Counted from the stretch's first letter, positions 54,936-63,421 are shown. The stretch: DNA of 64,000 nucleotides from Rhodopseudomonas sp. AAP120 (GCF_001295845.1 NZ_LJIC01000158.1:1-64000); one strand, 5' to 3'. The notes: generated from the sequence alone by a model not told the origin. A program made the numbers and translations.

Positions 54936-55429
54936 ACTGGGCGGTCGCTGCAGGCGTCGTCGTCACGGCGGCGGTGCTGGCGGGTGCGGCGGGCGCGCGG
55001 GCCGAGACCGCGTATCTGCGCCGTACCGTGCCGAGCGATACCGAAACCATGATCGGCATTGGGGCTCGCTTCGACAAGGCCTGCCGGAGTGTTGGTTTGT
55101 TCGATGTCCTGCTCGACGAACCACCGCAGCACGGCGCGGTGTGCGTGCTGACGGGAGAGGTCCGGCCGACGCGCCTGTTCGCTGGCTCGGGTACGAAGTG
55201 CCTGGGTCAGCCGATGCCCGGAGTTCAGATGATGTACCGATCTGATCCCGGCTACGCCGGCCGCGATACGCTGCGCTATACGCTAAAATCCCCGCGGATC
55301 AGCAAGCCGCATCAATTCACGATCGAAGTCCGCGCGACCTCCAAGATCAAAGGTGGGCGACGACCGGATGTCGAGCAACCGCGCCAGTCACCGGGCCCGA
55401 TGCCGGCTTGTGTGGCCCTGACCTCGTAG
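54932..55429 (+). CDS. Exported protein of unknown function
   Basis: 165 residues with a signal peptide (about 1-24, ending AGARA). The mature part has three Cys and a beta-rich pattern ([20 protein letters not shown], then [15 protein letters not shown]). Similar short secreted proteins with an Ig-like pattern occur in Bradyrhizobium, but no domain is certain. The GTG start overlaps the argJ stop (GTGA), so it is likely co-translated with argJ. Function unknown. Confidence 0.75.
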   Translation: MNWAVAAGVVVTAAVLAGAAGARAETAYLRRTVPSDTETMIGIGARFDKACRSVGLFDVLLDEPPQHGAVCVLTGEVRPTRLFAGSGTKCLGQPMPGVQMMYRSDPGYAGRDTLRYTLKSPRISKPHQFTIEVRATSKIKGGRRPDVEQPRQSPGPMPACVALTS

Positions 55430-55436
55430 GCCGTCC

Positions 55437-55838
55437 ATGAACCTCCTCCTCGTCGTCGCCGTCGCGTTGATCGATGCCGACAATCGCGTGCTGATCGCGC
55501 AGCGGCCGAAGCACAAGCAGCTCGGCGGGCTGTGGGAGTTTCCCGGTGGCAAGCTCGATCCCGGCGAACGCCCCGAGGCGGCGCTGATCCGCGAGCTCGA
55601 CGAAGAGCTCGGCATCACCGTCAAGGAAGCCTGTCTGGCGCCGCTGACCTTCGCCAGCCATGCTTACGAGGACTTCCATCTGCTGATGCCGCTGTATGTG
55701 TGCCGGCGCTGGGAAGGCCAGGTGATGCCGCGCGAAGGCCAGGAACTGGCCTGGGTCCGCGCCAACAAACTCCGCGACTACCCGATGCCGCCGGCGGATA
55801 TCCCGCTGATCCCGCCGCTGATCGAATTGTTGATGTGA
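55437..55838 (+). CDS. mutT: 8-oxo-dGTP diphosphatase MutT
   Basis: 133-residue Nudix hydrolase that removes oxidised dGTP from the nucleotide pool to prevent mutations. The Nudix box is complete: GGKLDPGERPEAAL followed by RELDEELGI, and the N-terminus (VAVALIDADNRVLIAQRP) and LGGLWEFPGGK match MutT. It starts 7 bases after the stop of the exported protein gene and is presumably in the argJ transcript. Confidence 0.93.
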   Translation: MNLLLVVAVALIDADNRVLIAQRPKHKQLGGLWEFPGGKLDPGERPEAALIRELDEELGITVKEACLAPLTFASHAYEDFHLLMPLYVCRRWEGQVMPREGQELAWVRANKLRDYPMPPADIPLIPPLIELLM

Positions 55839-55842
55839 GGAC

Positions 55843-56004
55843 CGTGCCCCGGACGCTGCGCAGCGCGCCGCCCTTGCGGCGTGGTGCGCTGCAGATCCGG
55901 GGTCCCGGTTTGCGCGGCGGTTAAACGAGGTCTCGGTTGCGCGGCAGTTAACCGGGGTCCCGGATCTGCGGAGCGGCAAGAGCCGCTCCTTGTCCGGGAC
56001 ACGG
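55843..56004. repeat. Family-6 palindromic repeat with internal tandem
   Basis: CGTGCCCCGGACGCTGCGC at the left pairs with GTCCGGGACACGG at the right; the middle has imperfect tandem units GGTCCCGGTTTGCGCGGC and GGTCTCGGTTGCGCGGC, each ending in GTTAA. Convergent gap between mutT and the methyltransferase gene. Confidence 0.75.
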
Positions 56005-56008
56005 GGAG

Positions 56009-56842
56009 TTACTTCGGCATCAGGCCCTTCACCGCCTGCTCCAGGCTCGCCTTGGCGGACCCCGGCTTCAGTGGCTGCTGCTGGCTTTCGTGCGGGGACC
56101 AGCCGGACAGCCAGATGATCTCGAAGGTGGCGCGGATGCGGCCGTCGGGGTCGCTGAAGCGCTCGGCGTAGATCTGCGCCATGCGGGTCAGCGTCGCGCG
56201 GCGCAGCGGGGTCCTGCGGCGTTCGATCAGCACGTTGGTGGCGCCCATCCGGCGCAGGTCCTGCATCAGCGCGAAGGCGTGGTCGTAGCGCACTACGACG
56301 CGGTCGACGTCGGTGACCGGCAGCGCAAAGCCGGCGCGTTGCAGCAGCGCGCCGATATCGCGCAGATCGGCCGCCGGCGCGACGCGCGGCGACACCCCGC
56401 CTTCGATTTCGGCCTCGGCGGCGGCGAATGCCTCGCGCAGCTCCATCAGCGTGTCGCCACCGGTCAGCGCCGCCAGCAGCAGCCCATCGGGCTTCAGCGC
56501 ACGACGGATCTGGGCCAGCACGCCGGGCAGGTCGTTGGCGAATTGCAGCGCCAGCGCCGACACCACCAGATCGAGCGATCCCGGTGCGAGGCCAAGCGCC
56601 TCGTCACCGGAGACATCGAGGTCGACATGCTGGATTGAAGGAAAGCGCCCCGGCGGCAGCGCCGCGCCGGGCGTCCAGACGTCGGCCACGACTTTGAAGT
56701 CGCGCAGCACGGCGTGCAGCCGGTCGTCCATCTCCTCGGCGACGCGATCGAGCAAAAAGCTCTCGGGACCGGACGTGCGGGCGCGGGCCTGCCGTTCGGC
56801 GAGCAGGCGGCGGTCGAACAGGATCGGAGCGACGTCGGTCAT
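56009..56842 (-). CDS. SAM-dependent methyltransferase (BioC/NDUFAF5-like)
   Basis: 277-residue class I methyltransferase. The loop after strand 1 is weak, but the later motifs LDLVVSALALQFANDLPGVL and ALKPDGLLLAALTGGDTLMELR are typical of the BioC/NDUFAF5 subgroup, which in mitochondria helps complex I assembly. The N-terminal part starts FDRRLLAERQARA, as in that subgroup. Substrate unknown. ATG 56842 was chosen over a TTG three codons upstream; ribosome site weak. Confidence 0.85.
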   Translation of the reverse strand: MTDVAPILFDRRLLAERQARARTSGPESFLLDRVAEEMDDRLHAVLRDFKVVADVWTPGAALPPGRFPSIQHVDLDVSGDEALGLAPGSLDLVVSALALQFANDLPGVLAQIRRALKPDGLLLAALTGGDTLMELREAFAAAEAEIEGGVSPRVAPAADLRDIGALLQRAGFALPVTDVDRVVVRYDHAFALMQDLRRMGATNVLIERRRTPLRRATLTRMAQIYAERFSDPDGRIRATFEIIWLSGWSPHESQQQPLKPGSAKASLEQAVKGLMPK

Positions 56843-56885
56843 GGCCGGCAATTGGGGATTGGTGTGGCCATCGGCAATGGCCGCC

Positions 56886-57188
56886 TCAGTTCAGCTTGCC
56901 GGCAGCGGCCGGGCTCTGCTGCGAGGCCTCGAACATCTTCAGCACGGCGTCGAGCGCGTTCCGCAAGTGGAGCGCGCCGGCCTGGCTGCAACGTAGCCGC
57001 GCGGTGGTGACGAATTTCACCTCGACGCTGCCGTCCGGCAGTGGGTTCAGGGTCCGCGCGGCCAGTTCGATCTCGACATTGTTGGCCATCACGCCGTGCG
57101 CCGGCGCGATGTCGAAATACACATGTGGCGCATCCGTCCTGTCGAGGTAGTTGATCGTGTCGCTGGTCTTGTCGTCTGGTTTGGACAT
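56886..57188 (-). CDS. Small conserved protein of unknown function
   Basis: 100-residue soluble protein. The central part (VYFDIAPAHGVMANNVEIEL, then VKFVTTARLRCSQAGALHL) alternates strands and resembles DUF3467-type proteins only loosely. No signal peptide. Separated by 43 bases from the methyltransferase gene downstream, same strand, so probably one transcript. Function unknown. Confidence 0.7.
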   Translation of the reverse strand: MSKPDDKTSDTINYLDRTDAPHVYFDIAPAHGVMANNVEIELAARTLNPLPDGSVEVKFVTTARLRCSQAGALHLRNALDAVLKMFEASQQSPAAAGKLN

Positions 57189-57297
57189 TGCGCTCTCCCA
57201 AGTGGCGTGGCTGGGCCTTCCTTGTGCGCCATTCGGCGGCCGGACACTACCCGGTTCTTATCCTTGACGCCGGCACGCGCGGCGCTAGCCTCTCGCC

Positions 57298-58116
57298 ATG
57301 CGGGCGGATGCGATCCAGGCCTCGGACGGCGGAGCGGACAGCGGCGGCGTTGTCCGGGCGCTCGGCGCGGTGCGCCGGGTGTGGTCCCGCGCCACCCGAC
57401 TGGCGCTCGACGTCGCGCTACCGACGCTGTGCGTGGCCTGCCGCGAGCCGGTGGCGGGCGAGGGGCTTTGCGCGCAATGCTGGTCGCAGCTGTCGTTCAT
57501 CGCGCCGCCGTATTGCGACAAGCTCGGCATTCCGTTCGTCTACGACCCCGGCCCCGGCATCCTGTCGATGCAGGCAATCGCCGATCCGCCGGCCTATGCG
57601 CGGGCCCGCGCCGCGGTGCGCTACGACGACATCGCCAAGACGCTGGTGCATGCGTTGAAATTCCACGACCGCACCGATCTGGCGCCGACCATGGGACGGT
57701 GGATGGCGCATGCCGGCGAACCGTTGCTGCGTGACGCCGATCTGCTGGTTCCGGTGCCGCTGCATTGGCGGCGCAGCTTTTCGCGGCGCTACAACCAGTC
57801 CGGCGCGCTGGCGCGGGTGATCGGCAAGCAGACGGGCGTGCCGGTGGCGATCGAGGCGCTGCGGCGGGTGCGGCCGACCGCGCACCAGATCGGTCTGACG
57901 CGCTCGGAGCGCGCCGCGAATGTGCAAGGCGCCTTCAAGGTTCCGCCGGACCGCAAAGCCGAGGTCCAGGGCCGGCGGGTGGTGCTGGTCGACGATGTGC
58001 TGACCTCAGGCGCCACGGTCGATGCCTGCGCCCGGGCGCTGCTCCGTGCCAAAGCCCGGTCGGTCGACGTCTTGGTCTTTGCCCGGGTTGTGGAGATGCT
58101 GAAATCTCCCATATAA
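57298..58116 (+). CDS. comF: ComF family phosphoribosyltransferase-like protein
   Basis: 272 residues. A double zinc-ribbon-like segment (CVACREP, then GLCAQCW, about 41-62) precedes a type I phosphoribosyltransferase fold with the PRPP motif VVLVDDVLTSGAT (about 230-243) and LHWRRSFSRRYNQ. ComF/GntX family members take part in DNA uptake or repair in some species; here the role is unproven. Start at 57298 has no strong ribosome site. Confidence 0.9.
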   Translation: MRADAIQASDGGADSGGVVRALGAVRRVWSRATRLALDVALPTLCVACREPVAGEGLCAQCWSQLSFIAPPYCDKLGIPFVYDPGPGILSMQAIADPPAYARARAAVRYDDIAKTLVHALKFHDRTDLAPTMGRWMAHAGEPLLRDADLLVPVPLHWRRSFSRRYNQSGALARVIGKQTGVPVAIEALRRVRPTAHQIGLTRSERAANVQGAFKVPPDRKAEVQGRRVVLVDDVLTSGATVDACARALLRAKARSVDVLVFARVVEMLKSPI

Positions 58117-58166
58117 TCCGTACCTTGCTTTGAAAGCCGTCCTTTCCTCACGACCATGGAGCCGCG

Positions 58167-58442
58167 ATGCCCGCTGCGATCGAGATCTTCACGCGCCCCG
58201 GCTGCGGTTATTGCAGCGCCGCCAAGTCGTTGCTGAACCGCAAGAAGGCGGCGTTCACGGAGTACGACGTCGCGGTCGATCCGGCGTATCGCAAGCAGAT
58301 GGACGAGCGCACCCATCCGGGCTCGACCTATCCGCAGATCTTCATTGGCGGCACTCATGTGGGCGGCTGTGACGATCTCTACGCGCTCGACCGCGAGGGC
58401 AAGCTCGACGCGCTGCTGGCCGGCGAGACGGCCGCGTCATGA
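58167..58442 (+). CDS. grxC: Glutaredoxin 3
   Basis: 91-residue cytosolic thiol-disulfide oxidoreductase using glutathione. Active site C13-G-Y-C16 in RPGCGYCSAAK, glutathione-binding YPQIFIGG and GGCDDL are all present. Its stop overlaps the start of the nitrilase-type gene downstream (ATGA). Confidence 0.95.
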   Translation: MPAAIEIFTRPGCGYCSAAKSLLNRKKAAFTEYDVAVDPAYRKQMDERTHPGSTYPQIFIGGTHVGGCDDLYALDREGKLDALLAGETAAS

Positions 58443-59317
58443 CCGAAGCCGCGCCGTTCAATGCCGCGCTGGTGCAGATGCGCACCGGCCTCGAGCCCGG
58501 GCCGAGCCTGGAGCAGGGCACGAAGCTGATCCGCGAGGCGGTGGCGGCCGGCGCCGACTACGTGCTCACCCCCGAGGTGAGCAACATGATGCAGCTCAAT
58601 CGCGAGAAGCTGTTCGAGAATCTCGCAGACGAAGACAGCGACGCCTCGCTGAAGGCGTATCGCGCGCTGGCGCGTGAGCTGAACATCCATCTGCATATCG
58701 GTTCGCTGGCGCTGCTCGGCTCGCCGGATCGCGCCGTCAACCGCTCGTTCCTGATTGCGCCGGACGGCAGCATTCTGGCGAGCTACGACAAGATCCACAT
58801 GTTCGACATCGATCTCGGCAATGGCGAAAGCTATCGCGAGTCGGCGAACTATCAGCCGGGCGAGACCGCGGTGATCTCCGATCTGCCGTGGGGCCGGATC
58901 GGGCTGACGATCTGCTACGACGTCCGCTTCCCGGCGCTGTACCGTGCGCTCGCCGAAGCCGGCGCGTCGTTCATCTCGGTGCCGGCGGCGTTCACCAAGC
59001 CGACCGGCGAAGCGCATTGGCACGTGTTGCTGCGCGCCCGCGCGATCGAGAACGGCTGCTACGTGTTCGCCGCCGCGCAGGGCGGGTTGCACGAGAACAA
59101 GCGCGAGACTTTTGGTCATTCGTTGATCATCGATCCCTGGGGCAAGGTGCTGGCCGAAGGCGGCATCGACCCGGGCTTCATCATGGCGCGGATCGATCCG
59201 GCCGAGGTGACCAAGGCGCGCGGCAAGATCCCGTCGTTGCAGCATGGCCGCCGCTTCACGCTGGCCGATCCCAAGGCCGGCCCGGACTATCTGCATCTGG
59301 TCCGGAGCCAGCCATGA
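58439..59317 (+). CDS. Nitrilase-superfamily amidohydrolase (Nit-type)
   Basis: 292-residue carbon-nitrogen hydrolase with the catalytic triad E46 (LTPEVSN), K118 (YDKIHMFDID) and C159 (LTICYDVRFP). This group includes deaminated-glutathione amidase, which repairs a side product of glutathione metabolism; the adjacent glutaredoxin agrees with that, but it is inferred. ATG overlaps the grxC stop and its own stop overlaps the DUF1178 start. Confidence 0.92.
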   Translation: MTEAAPFNAALVQMRTGLEPGPSLEQGTKLIREAVAAGADYVLTPEVSNMMQLNREKLFENLADEDSDASLKAYRALARELNIHLHIGSLALLGSPDRAVNRSFLIAPDGSILASYDKIHMFDIDLGNGESYRESANYQPGETAVISDLPWGRIGLTICYDVRFPALYRALAEAGASFISVPAAFTKPTGEAHWHVLLRARAIENGCYVFAAAQGGLHENKRETFGHSLIIDPWGKVLAEGGIDPGFIMARIDPAEVTKARGKIPSLQHGRRFTLADPKAGPDYLHLVRSQP

Positions 59318-59808
59318 TCCGCTACAGTCTGCGCTGCGACAGCGGGCACGAGTTCGAGAGCTGGTTTCAGAGCTCCTCGGCCTATGACTCGCAGGTCCGG
59401 CGCAAACTGGTGAACTGCCCGGCCTGCGACTCGACCAAGGTCGAGAAGGCCATCATGGCGCCGCGCATCGTCGGCAAGAAGGGCCGTGGCCGCGCGCCGG
59501 AGCCGGTCGAGGCGTCTGCGCCGAGCGCTGCGCCCGAGGCGGCGCAGAGCGGCGAGGCTTCGCCGACCCCGCTGCTGCTGGCGCAGGAGCGCGAGCTGCG
59601 CGCCAAGCTCAAGGAGCTGCGCGACCACATCGTCAAGACCGCCGACAATGTCGGCGACAGCTTCCCCGAGGAAGCCCGCAAGATGCACTACGGCGACATC
59701 GAGCACCGCCCGATCTACGGCGAAGCCTCGCCGACCGAAGCCAAGGCGCTGATCGACGAAGGCATCGAGGTCGCACCGCTGCCCGTGTTGCCGGACGATA
59801 GGAATTGA
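59314..59808 (+). CDS. DUF1178 family protein
   Basis: 164 residues. N-terminal zinc-ribbon-like part with Cys at 8, His 12 and CPAC (about 35-38), a low-complexity Ala/Pro/Glu middle, and a helical C-terminus (ERELRAKLKELRDHIVKTAD, then EEARKMHYGDIEHRPIYG). The family is frequent in alphaproteobacteria next to grxC and the nitrilase gene, and its function is unknown. Translationally coupled to the amidohydrolase (ATGA). Confidence 0.9.
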   Translation: MIRYSLRCDSGHEFESWFQSSSAYDSQVRRKLVNCPACDSTKVEKAIMAPRIVGKKGRGRAPEPVEASAPSAAPEAAQSGEASPTPLLLAQERELRAKLKELRDHIVKTADNVGDSFPEEARKMHYGDIEHRPIYGEASPTEAKALIDEGIEVAPLPVLPDDRN

Positions 59809-59815
59809 CGAGTTT

Positions 59816-59966
59816 GTCATTCCGGGGCGCGCGAAGCGCGAGCCCGGAATCCATACCCCCTTCGCTCTCGATATCGACGAAGTGATCGCCGCCTTGGTCC
59901 TCACCGCTGACGCTGCGGAATATGGATTCGGGGCTCGCGAGCTGGCGCTCGCGCCCCGGAATGACG
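59816..59966. repeat. Family-3 palindromic repeat (copy 2)
   Basis: GTCATTCCGGGGCGCGCGAA with CCCGGAATCCATACCCCC at the left; GGAATATGGATTCGGGG and CGCGCCCCGGAATGAC at the right. Same family as 11717-11866. Between the DUF1178 and the short EamA gene. Confidence 0.85.
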
Positions 59967-60009
59967 AACTCTTTGTATCATCGCGTGGCTTAGCGACGAA
60001 GGTGGTGTG

Positions 60010-60444
60010 ATGTCCATAGCCGTCTGGCCCTGGCCATTCTGGGCGCTGCTCTCCGCCGTGTTCGCGGCGCTCACCGCGATCTTCGCCAAGGTCGGCGTCG
60101 CCGATATCAACTCTGATCTCGCCACCTTCATTCGCACCATCGTGGTGCTGATGTCACTTGCCGTGATCCTGTTCGCGACCGGACAGTTCGCTGCGGCCGG
60201 CCCGATCGCGCCTAAGACTTGGCTGTTTCTGGTGCTGTCCGGGCTGTGCACCGGGGCGTCGTGGCTGTGCTACTTCCGGGCGCTGAAGCTTGGGCCGGCG
60301 ACTTTAGTGGCGCCGATCGACAAGCTCAGCGTGGTGCTGGTGGCGCTGTTTGCGGTCGCGTTTCTTGGCGAGCGGCCGAGCGGGCTGCACTGGCTCGGCA
60401 TCGCACTGATCGCCGCCGGCGCCGTGATCATCGTGGTGAAGTGA
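60010..60444 (+). CDS. Half-size EamA-domain membrane protein
   Basis: 144-residue inner-membrane protein with five hydrophobic helices and one EamA domain (FWALLSAVFAALTAIFAKVG at the start; FLGERPSGLHWLGIALIAAG at the end). Single-domain members probably function as dimers, transporting metabolites of unknown kind. The gene directly abuts the stop of the convergent full-length EamA transporter (60445). ATG preferred over a GTG one codon upstream. Confidence 0.85.
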   Translation: MSIAVWPWPFWALLSAVFAALTAIFAKVGVADINSDLATFIRTIVVLMSLAVILFATGQFAAAGPIAPKTWLFLVLSGLCTGASWLCYFRALKLGPATLVAPIDKLSVVLVALFAVAFLGERPSGLHWLGIALIAAGAVIIVVK

Positions 60445-61344
60445 TCAGGCGGCGACCAGCAGCGCCACGCCGAGCACGATCAGCGCGGTGCCGCCGAGTT
60501 CGCGGGCCGACAGCGGCTGCTTGAACGAGTAGTAAGCCACTGCCTGCGCGAACAGCACCTCGACCAGCGCCAGCGTCCGCACGTTGGCGGCGGCGGTCAG
60601 CGCGAAGGCCAGGAACCAGAACTGCGACGCGAACGCGCCGACGAAGCCGGCCAGCATCGATGGCTTCCAAAGCCGCAGGATGTCGCGCAGCACCTGCGGC
60701 GCCCGCGCCAGCAGATAGATCGTCAGCACCAGCGTCTGCACCCCGAGCCCGAACACCAGCGTGAAGCTCGCCGCGGTGACGAAGCTGACCCCCGGCACCA
60801 CGATGATGGCGCCGCGAAACCCGACCGCCGACAGCGCGAAGGCCGCGGCGGCGGCGAGACCGAGCAGCGTCGGCCGCAGGCTGGCGAGGTTGCGGGCATT
60901 GCCGGGCCGCAGCGCGGTGATCACCACGCCGACGGTGGCGATCAGGATCGCCACGACCTTCCAGAGATCGAGATGATCGCCGAGGAACACGAAGCCGAAG
61001 ATCGCGGTCTGGATTGCCTCTGTCTTGAGATACGCGGTGGTGACCACGAAGGAGCGTTCGTTCATCGCCGCCAGCATCAGCCCGGTGGCGAGGATCTGCG
61101 ACAGCGCGCCGAGCAGCAGCCACGGCCAGAACGCTGCGCCCGGCCATGGGATGGGATCGCCGGTCGCGGCGATCACCAGCACGAAGAACAGGATCGAGAA
61201 CGGAAAGCCGAACAGGAAGCGGATATTGGTGGCGCCCCAGGTGCCGAGCGGCCCGGTCAGCGAGCGCTGCATCGCATTGCGCGCGACTTGGCCGAGCGCG
61301 GCGACGATCGTGAACGGAATCCAAAGCGAGGCGAGGGTGAGCAT
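60445..61344 (-). CDS. EamA/DMT-family transporter, two-domain
   Basis: 299-residue membrane protein with ten helices in two EamA domains (about 8-140 and 155-295), as in drug/metabolite transporters. Motifs: AFWPWLLLGALSQILATGLM, KTEAIQTAIFGFVFLGD (first domain) and LALVEVLFAQAVAYYSFKQ (second). Substrate unknown. ATG at 61344 chosen since upstream sequence is basic and unrelated. Stops touch those of the half-size EamA gene. Confidence 0.88.
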   Translation of the reverse strand: MLTLASLWIPFTIVAALGQVARNAMQRSLTGPLGTWGATNIRFLFGFPFSILFFVLVIAATGDPIPWPGAAFWPWLLLGALSQILATGLMLAAMNERSFVVTTAYLKTEAIQTAIFGFVFLGDHLDLWKVVAILIATVGVVITALRPGNARNLASLRPTLLGLAAAAAFALSAVGFRGAIIVVPGVSFVTAASFTLVFGLGVQTLVLTIYLLARAPQVLRDILRLWKPSMLAGFVGAFASQFWFLAFALTAAANVRTLALVEVLFAQAVAYYSFKQPLSARELGGTALIVLGVALLVAA

Positions 61345-61498
61345 GCGGTGATCGGGGCTGGAGGGCGCGGCACCGTGGCGACGTCGCCCGCCGCGGTCAA
61401 CTGGAGCGGGCTCATGCCAGCGTTGCGCGCCCCGGTCGCGCTGGTGCTCGCGGATTTTACCGCTACACTTCGCTCGCCTCGAACGGAGCGACACCGCC

Positions 61499-62311
61499 AT
61501 GCTGCGCTGCCTTGCCGTCCTTGCTGCTTTGGTCACGCTGTTTGCCGCGCCGGCGCAGGCCGCGGACGGGTTCCGCGGCAGCGAGTGTCTGGCGATGGCG
61601 CAGGGGCCGCGCGTGATGCCGGTCAGCCTGCGACGCACGGCGGCGGCCGAGCAGGTGCTGATCACCTATCGGGGCCATGCCACCTACACGATCGAAAGCC
61701 CCGCTGGCGTGATGGTGGCGACCGATTACAGCGGCACCTACGACACCGGGCGCACGCCGGACGTCGTCACCATGAACCGTGCGCACTCGACCCACTATAC
61801 GCTCGCGCCCGATCCGAAGATCACCCATGTGCTACACGGCTGGGGCGAGGGTGGTCAGCCGGCGAAGATCTACGAGCGGGTCGGCGATGTGCTGATCCGC
61901 AACGTCACCACCGACATCCGCCGCTATATGTTCGACGATGGCTCGGGCGGCATGATCAAGGACGGCAATTCGATCTTCATCTTCGAGGTCGCCGGCCTGT
62001 GCATCGCCCATCTCGGCCATCTGCACACCACGCTCGACGAGAGCCACTTCGCCGCGATCGGCCGCATCGACATCCTGATGGTGCCGATCGACGGCAGCTA
62101 CACGATGTCGCTCGCCGGAATCTCGGATATCACCAAGCGGCTGCGCGCCTCGGTGGTGCTGCCGATGCACCGCTTCATGACCCCGCTCGACGACTTCATG
62201 CGCCGCATCGGGCAGAACTTCGCGATCGACCAGCGCAGCGACAGTGCGCTCCGCATTTCGCGCGACACGCTGCCGAGTACGCCGACGGTGATTATTTTGC
62301 GGGGCGTATAG
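61499..62311 (+). CDS. Exported MBL-fold (UlaG-like) metallo-hydrolase
   Basis: 270 residues with a signal peptide (1-21, ending APAQA). The metallo-beta-lactamase fold of the UlaG/RNase-like class is visible: YRGHATYTIESPAGVMVATD, then NRAHSTHYT, AHLGHLHTTLDE, IDGSYTMS and VLPMHRF, giving His/Asp ligands. Periplasmic location is unusual for UlaG relatives, which are mostly cytosolic. Substrate unknown. Divergent from the EamA transporter. Confidence 0.85.
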   Translation: MLRCLAVLAALVTLFAAPAQAADGFRGSECLAMAQGPRVMPVSLRRTAAAEQVLITYRGHATYTIESPAGVMVATDYSGTYDTGRTPDVVTMNRAHSTHYTLAPDPKITHVLHGWGEGGQPAKIYERVGDVLIRNVTTDIRRYMFDDGSGGMIKDGNSIFIFEVAGLCIAHLGHLHTTLDESHFAAIGRIDILMVPIDGSYTMSLAGISDITKRLRASVVLPMHRFMTPLDDFMRRIGQNFAIDQRSDSALRISRDTLPSTPTVIILRGV

Positions 62312-62318
62312 TTTCGCG

Positions 62319-62434
62319 CGTCAATGCGAGGAGCACCCGGATCGGCGCTTCGCGCCGTCCGAGCGCAGGCTCCGCGACGAAGCAATCCACCCCAGTGCAC
62401 AAAGCTGGATTGCTTCGCTTCGCTCGCAATGACG
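62319..62434. repeat. Family-2 palindromic repeat (copy 3)
   Basis: CGTCAATGCGAGGAGC at the left and CTTCGCTCGCAATGACG at the right, with GAAGCAATCCA and TGGATTGCTTC inside and a GC-rich insertion (CGGATCGGCGCTTCGCGCCG) not found in the other copies. Confidence 0.8.
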
Positions 62435-62485
62435 GGGAGAGGGCGCTTGCCGAGTCCCGACGGTCGGTTTTTCGAAGAAGGATGG

Positions 62486-62508
62486 ATTGCCGGGTCAAGC
62501 CCGGCAAT
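62486..62508. repeat. TCAAG-loop hairpin repeat
   Basis: Perfect 9-base stem ATTGCCGGG/CCCGGCAAT with loop TCAAG. Same loop (reverse strand CTTGA) as the hairpins at 27854-27874 and 62592-62614. Confidence 0.7.
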
Positions 62509-62591
62509 GACGGCGGGAGATGCGGTCAGGCATTGCTCCAAAATCTTCGGACGCAGATTTGACGCAGGACGTCGCCTCAAAATGACCCGTC

Positions 62592-62614
62592 ATGCGCGGG
62601 CTTGACCCGCGCAT
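62592..62614. repeat. CTTGA-loop hairpin repeat
   Basis: Perfect 9-base stem ATGCGCGGG/CCCGCGCAT with loop CTTGA, 46 bases beyond the ubiG stop; may help end the ubiG transcript. Confidence 0.7.
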
Positions 62615-62659
62615 CCATCCTTTTCGCAATCACGCAATCCGTCGCCGCAGGATGGACGA

Positions 62660-63421
62660 CTACGGAGCGGTCTCGGCCACCACCATGTAGTTGACGTCCA
62701 TGTCGGGCGAGAGCTTCCAGCGGTCGGCGAGCGGGTTGTAGGTCATGCCGGATTGCTCGGTGACGACCAGCTTCATGCCGTTGAGATGTTGCTCGAGTTC
62801 GGCGGGGGTGACGAACTTGTCCCACTGATGCGTGCCGCGCGGCAGCCAGCGCATCACATATTCGGCGCCGACGATCGCCAGCGCGAAGCTCTTCCAGTTG
62901 CGGTTGAGGGTGGCGACCACCATGATCCCGGTCGGCTTCATCAGCGCGGCGCAGCGCGACAGGAAGGCGCCGACGTCGGTGACGTGCTCGATCACCTCCA
63001 TCGCCAGCACGATGTCGAAACGCTCGCGCGGGTCGATCTCCTCGACCATGATGTTGCGGTAGTCGATCGCCAGATGCGACTTGTCGGCGTGCAGCTTGGC
63101 GGCCGCGATGTTGGTGGCCGAAGGGTCGATGCCGATCACCTGGGCGCCGAGCCGGGTAAACGGCTCGCACAACAGGCCGGCGCCGCAGCCGATATCCAGC
63201 ATCCGCAGCCCGGACAGGCAGCTCAGGCTCTTGGCGTTGCGTTCGAATTTCCGGCAAGCGGCGTCGCGGATGAAGCTGATGCGCAGCGGATTGATCCGGT
63301 GCAGCGGCGCCATCTTGCCGGTCGGGTCCCACCATTCGGCCGACAGTTTGGAGAATTTGGCGATCTCGGCGGGGTCGACGGTCGACGCCGGCGCGCCGGA
63401 GGTCTCGTTTTGCAATGCCAT
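62660..63421 (-). CDS. ubiG: Ubiquinone biosynthesis O-methyltransferase UbiG
   Basis: 253-residue SAM-dependent enzyme that performs both O-methylations in ubiquinone synthesis. Family segments: FSKLSAEWWDPTGKMAPLH, MLDIGCGAGLLCEP (SAM loop, about 73-86), EVIEHVTDVGAFL and NRNWKSFALAIVGAEYV. Divergent from lysC, as in other Bradyrhizobium relatives. Confidence 0.95.
   Translation of the reverse strand: MALQNETSGAPASTVDPAEIAKFSKLSAEWWDPTGKMAPLHRINPLRISFIRDAACRKFERNAKSLSCLSGLRMLDIGCGAGLLCEPFTRLGAQVIGIDPSATNIAAAKLHADKSHLAIDYRNIMVEEIDPRERFDIVLAMEVIEHVTDVGAFLSRCAALMKPTGIMVVATLNRNWKSFALAIVGAEYVMRWLPRGTHQWDKFVTPAELEQHLNGMKLVVTEQSGMTYNPLADRWKLSPDMDVNYMVVAETAP

Larger units (their letters stand above)
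62312..62659. other. Gene-free interval made of palindromic repeats
   Basis: 348 bases between the MBL gene and ubiG. Contains a family-2 repeat (62319-62434) and two CTTGA/TCAAG-loop hairpins (62486-62508 and 62592-62614). No coding sequence supported. Confidence 0.6.
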
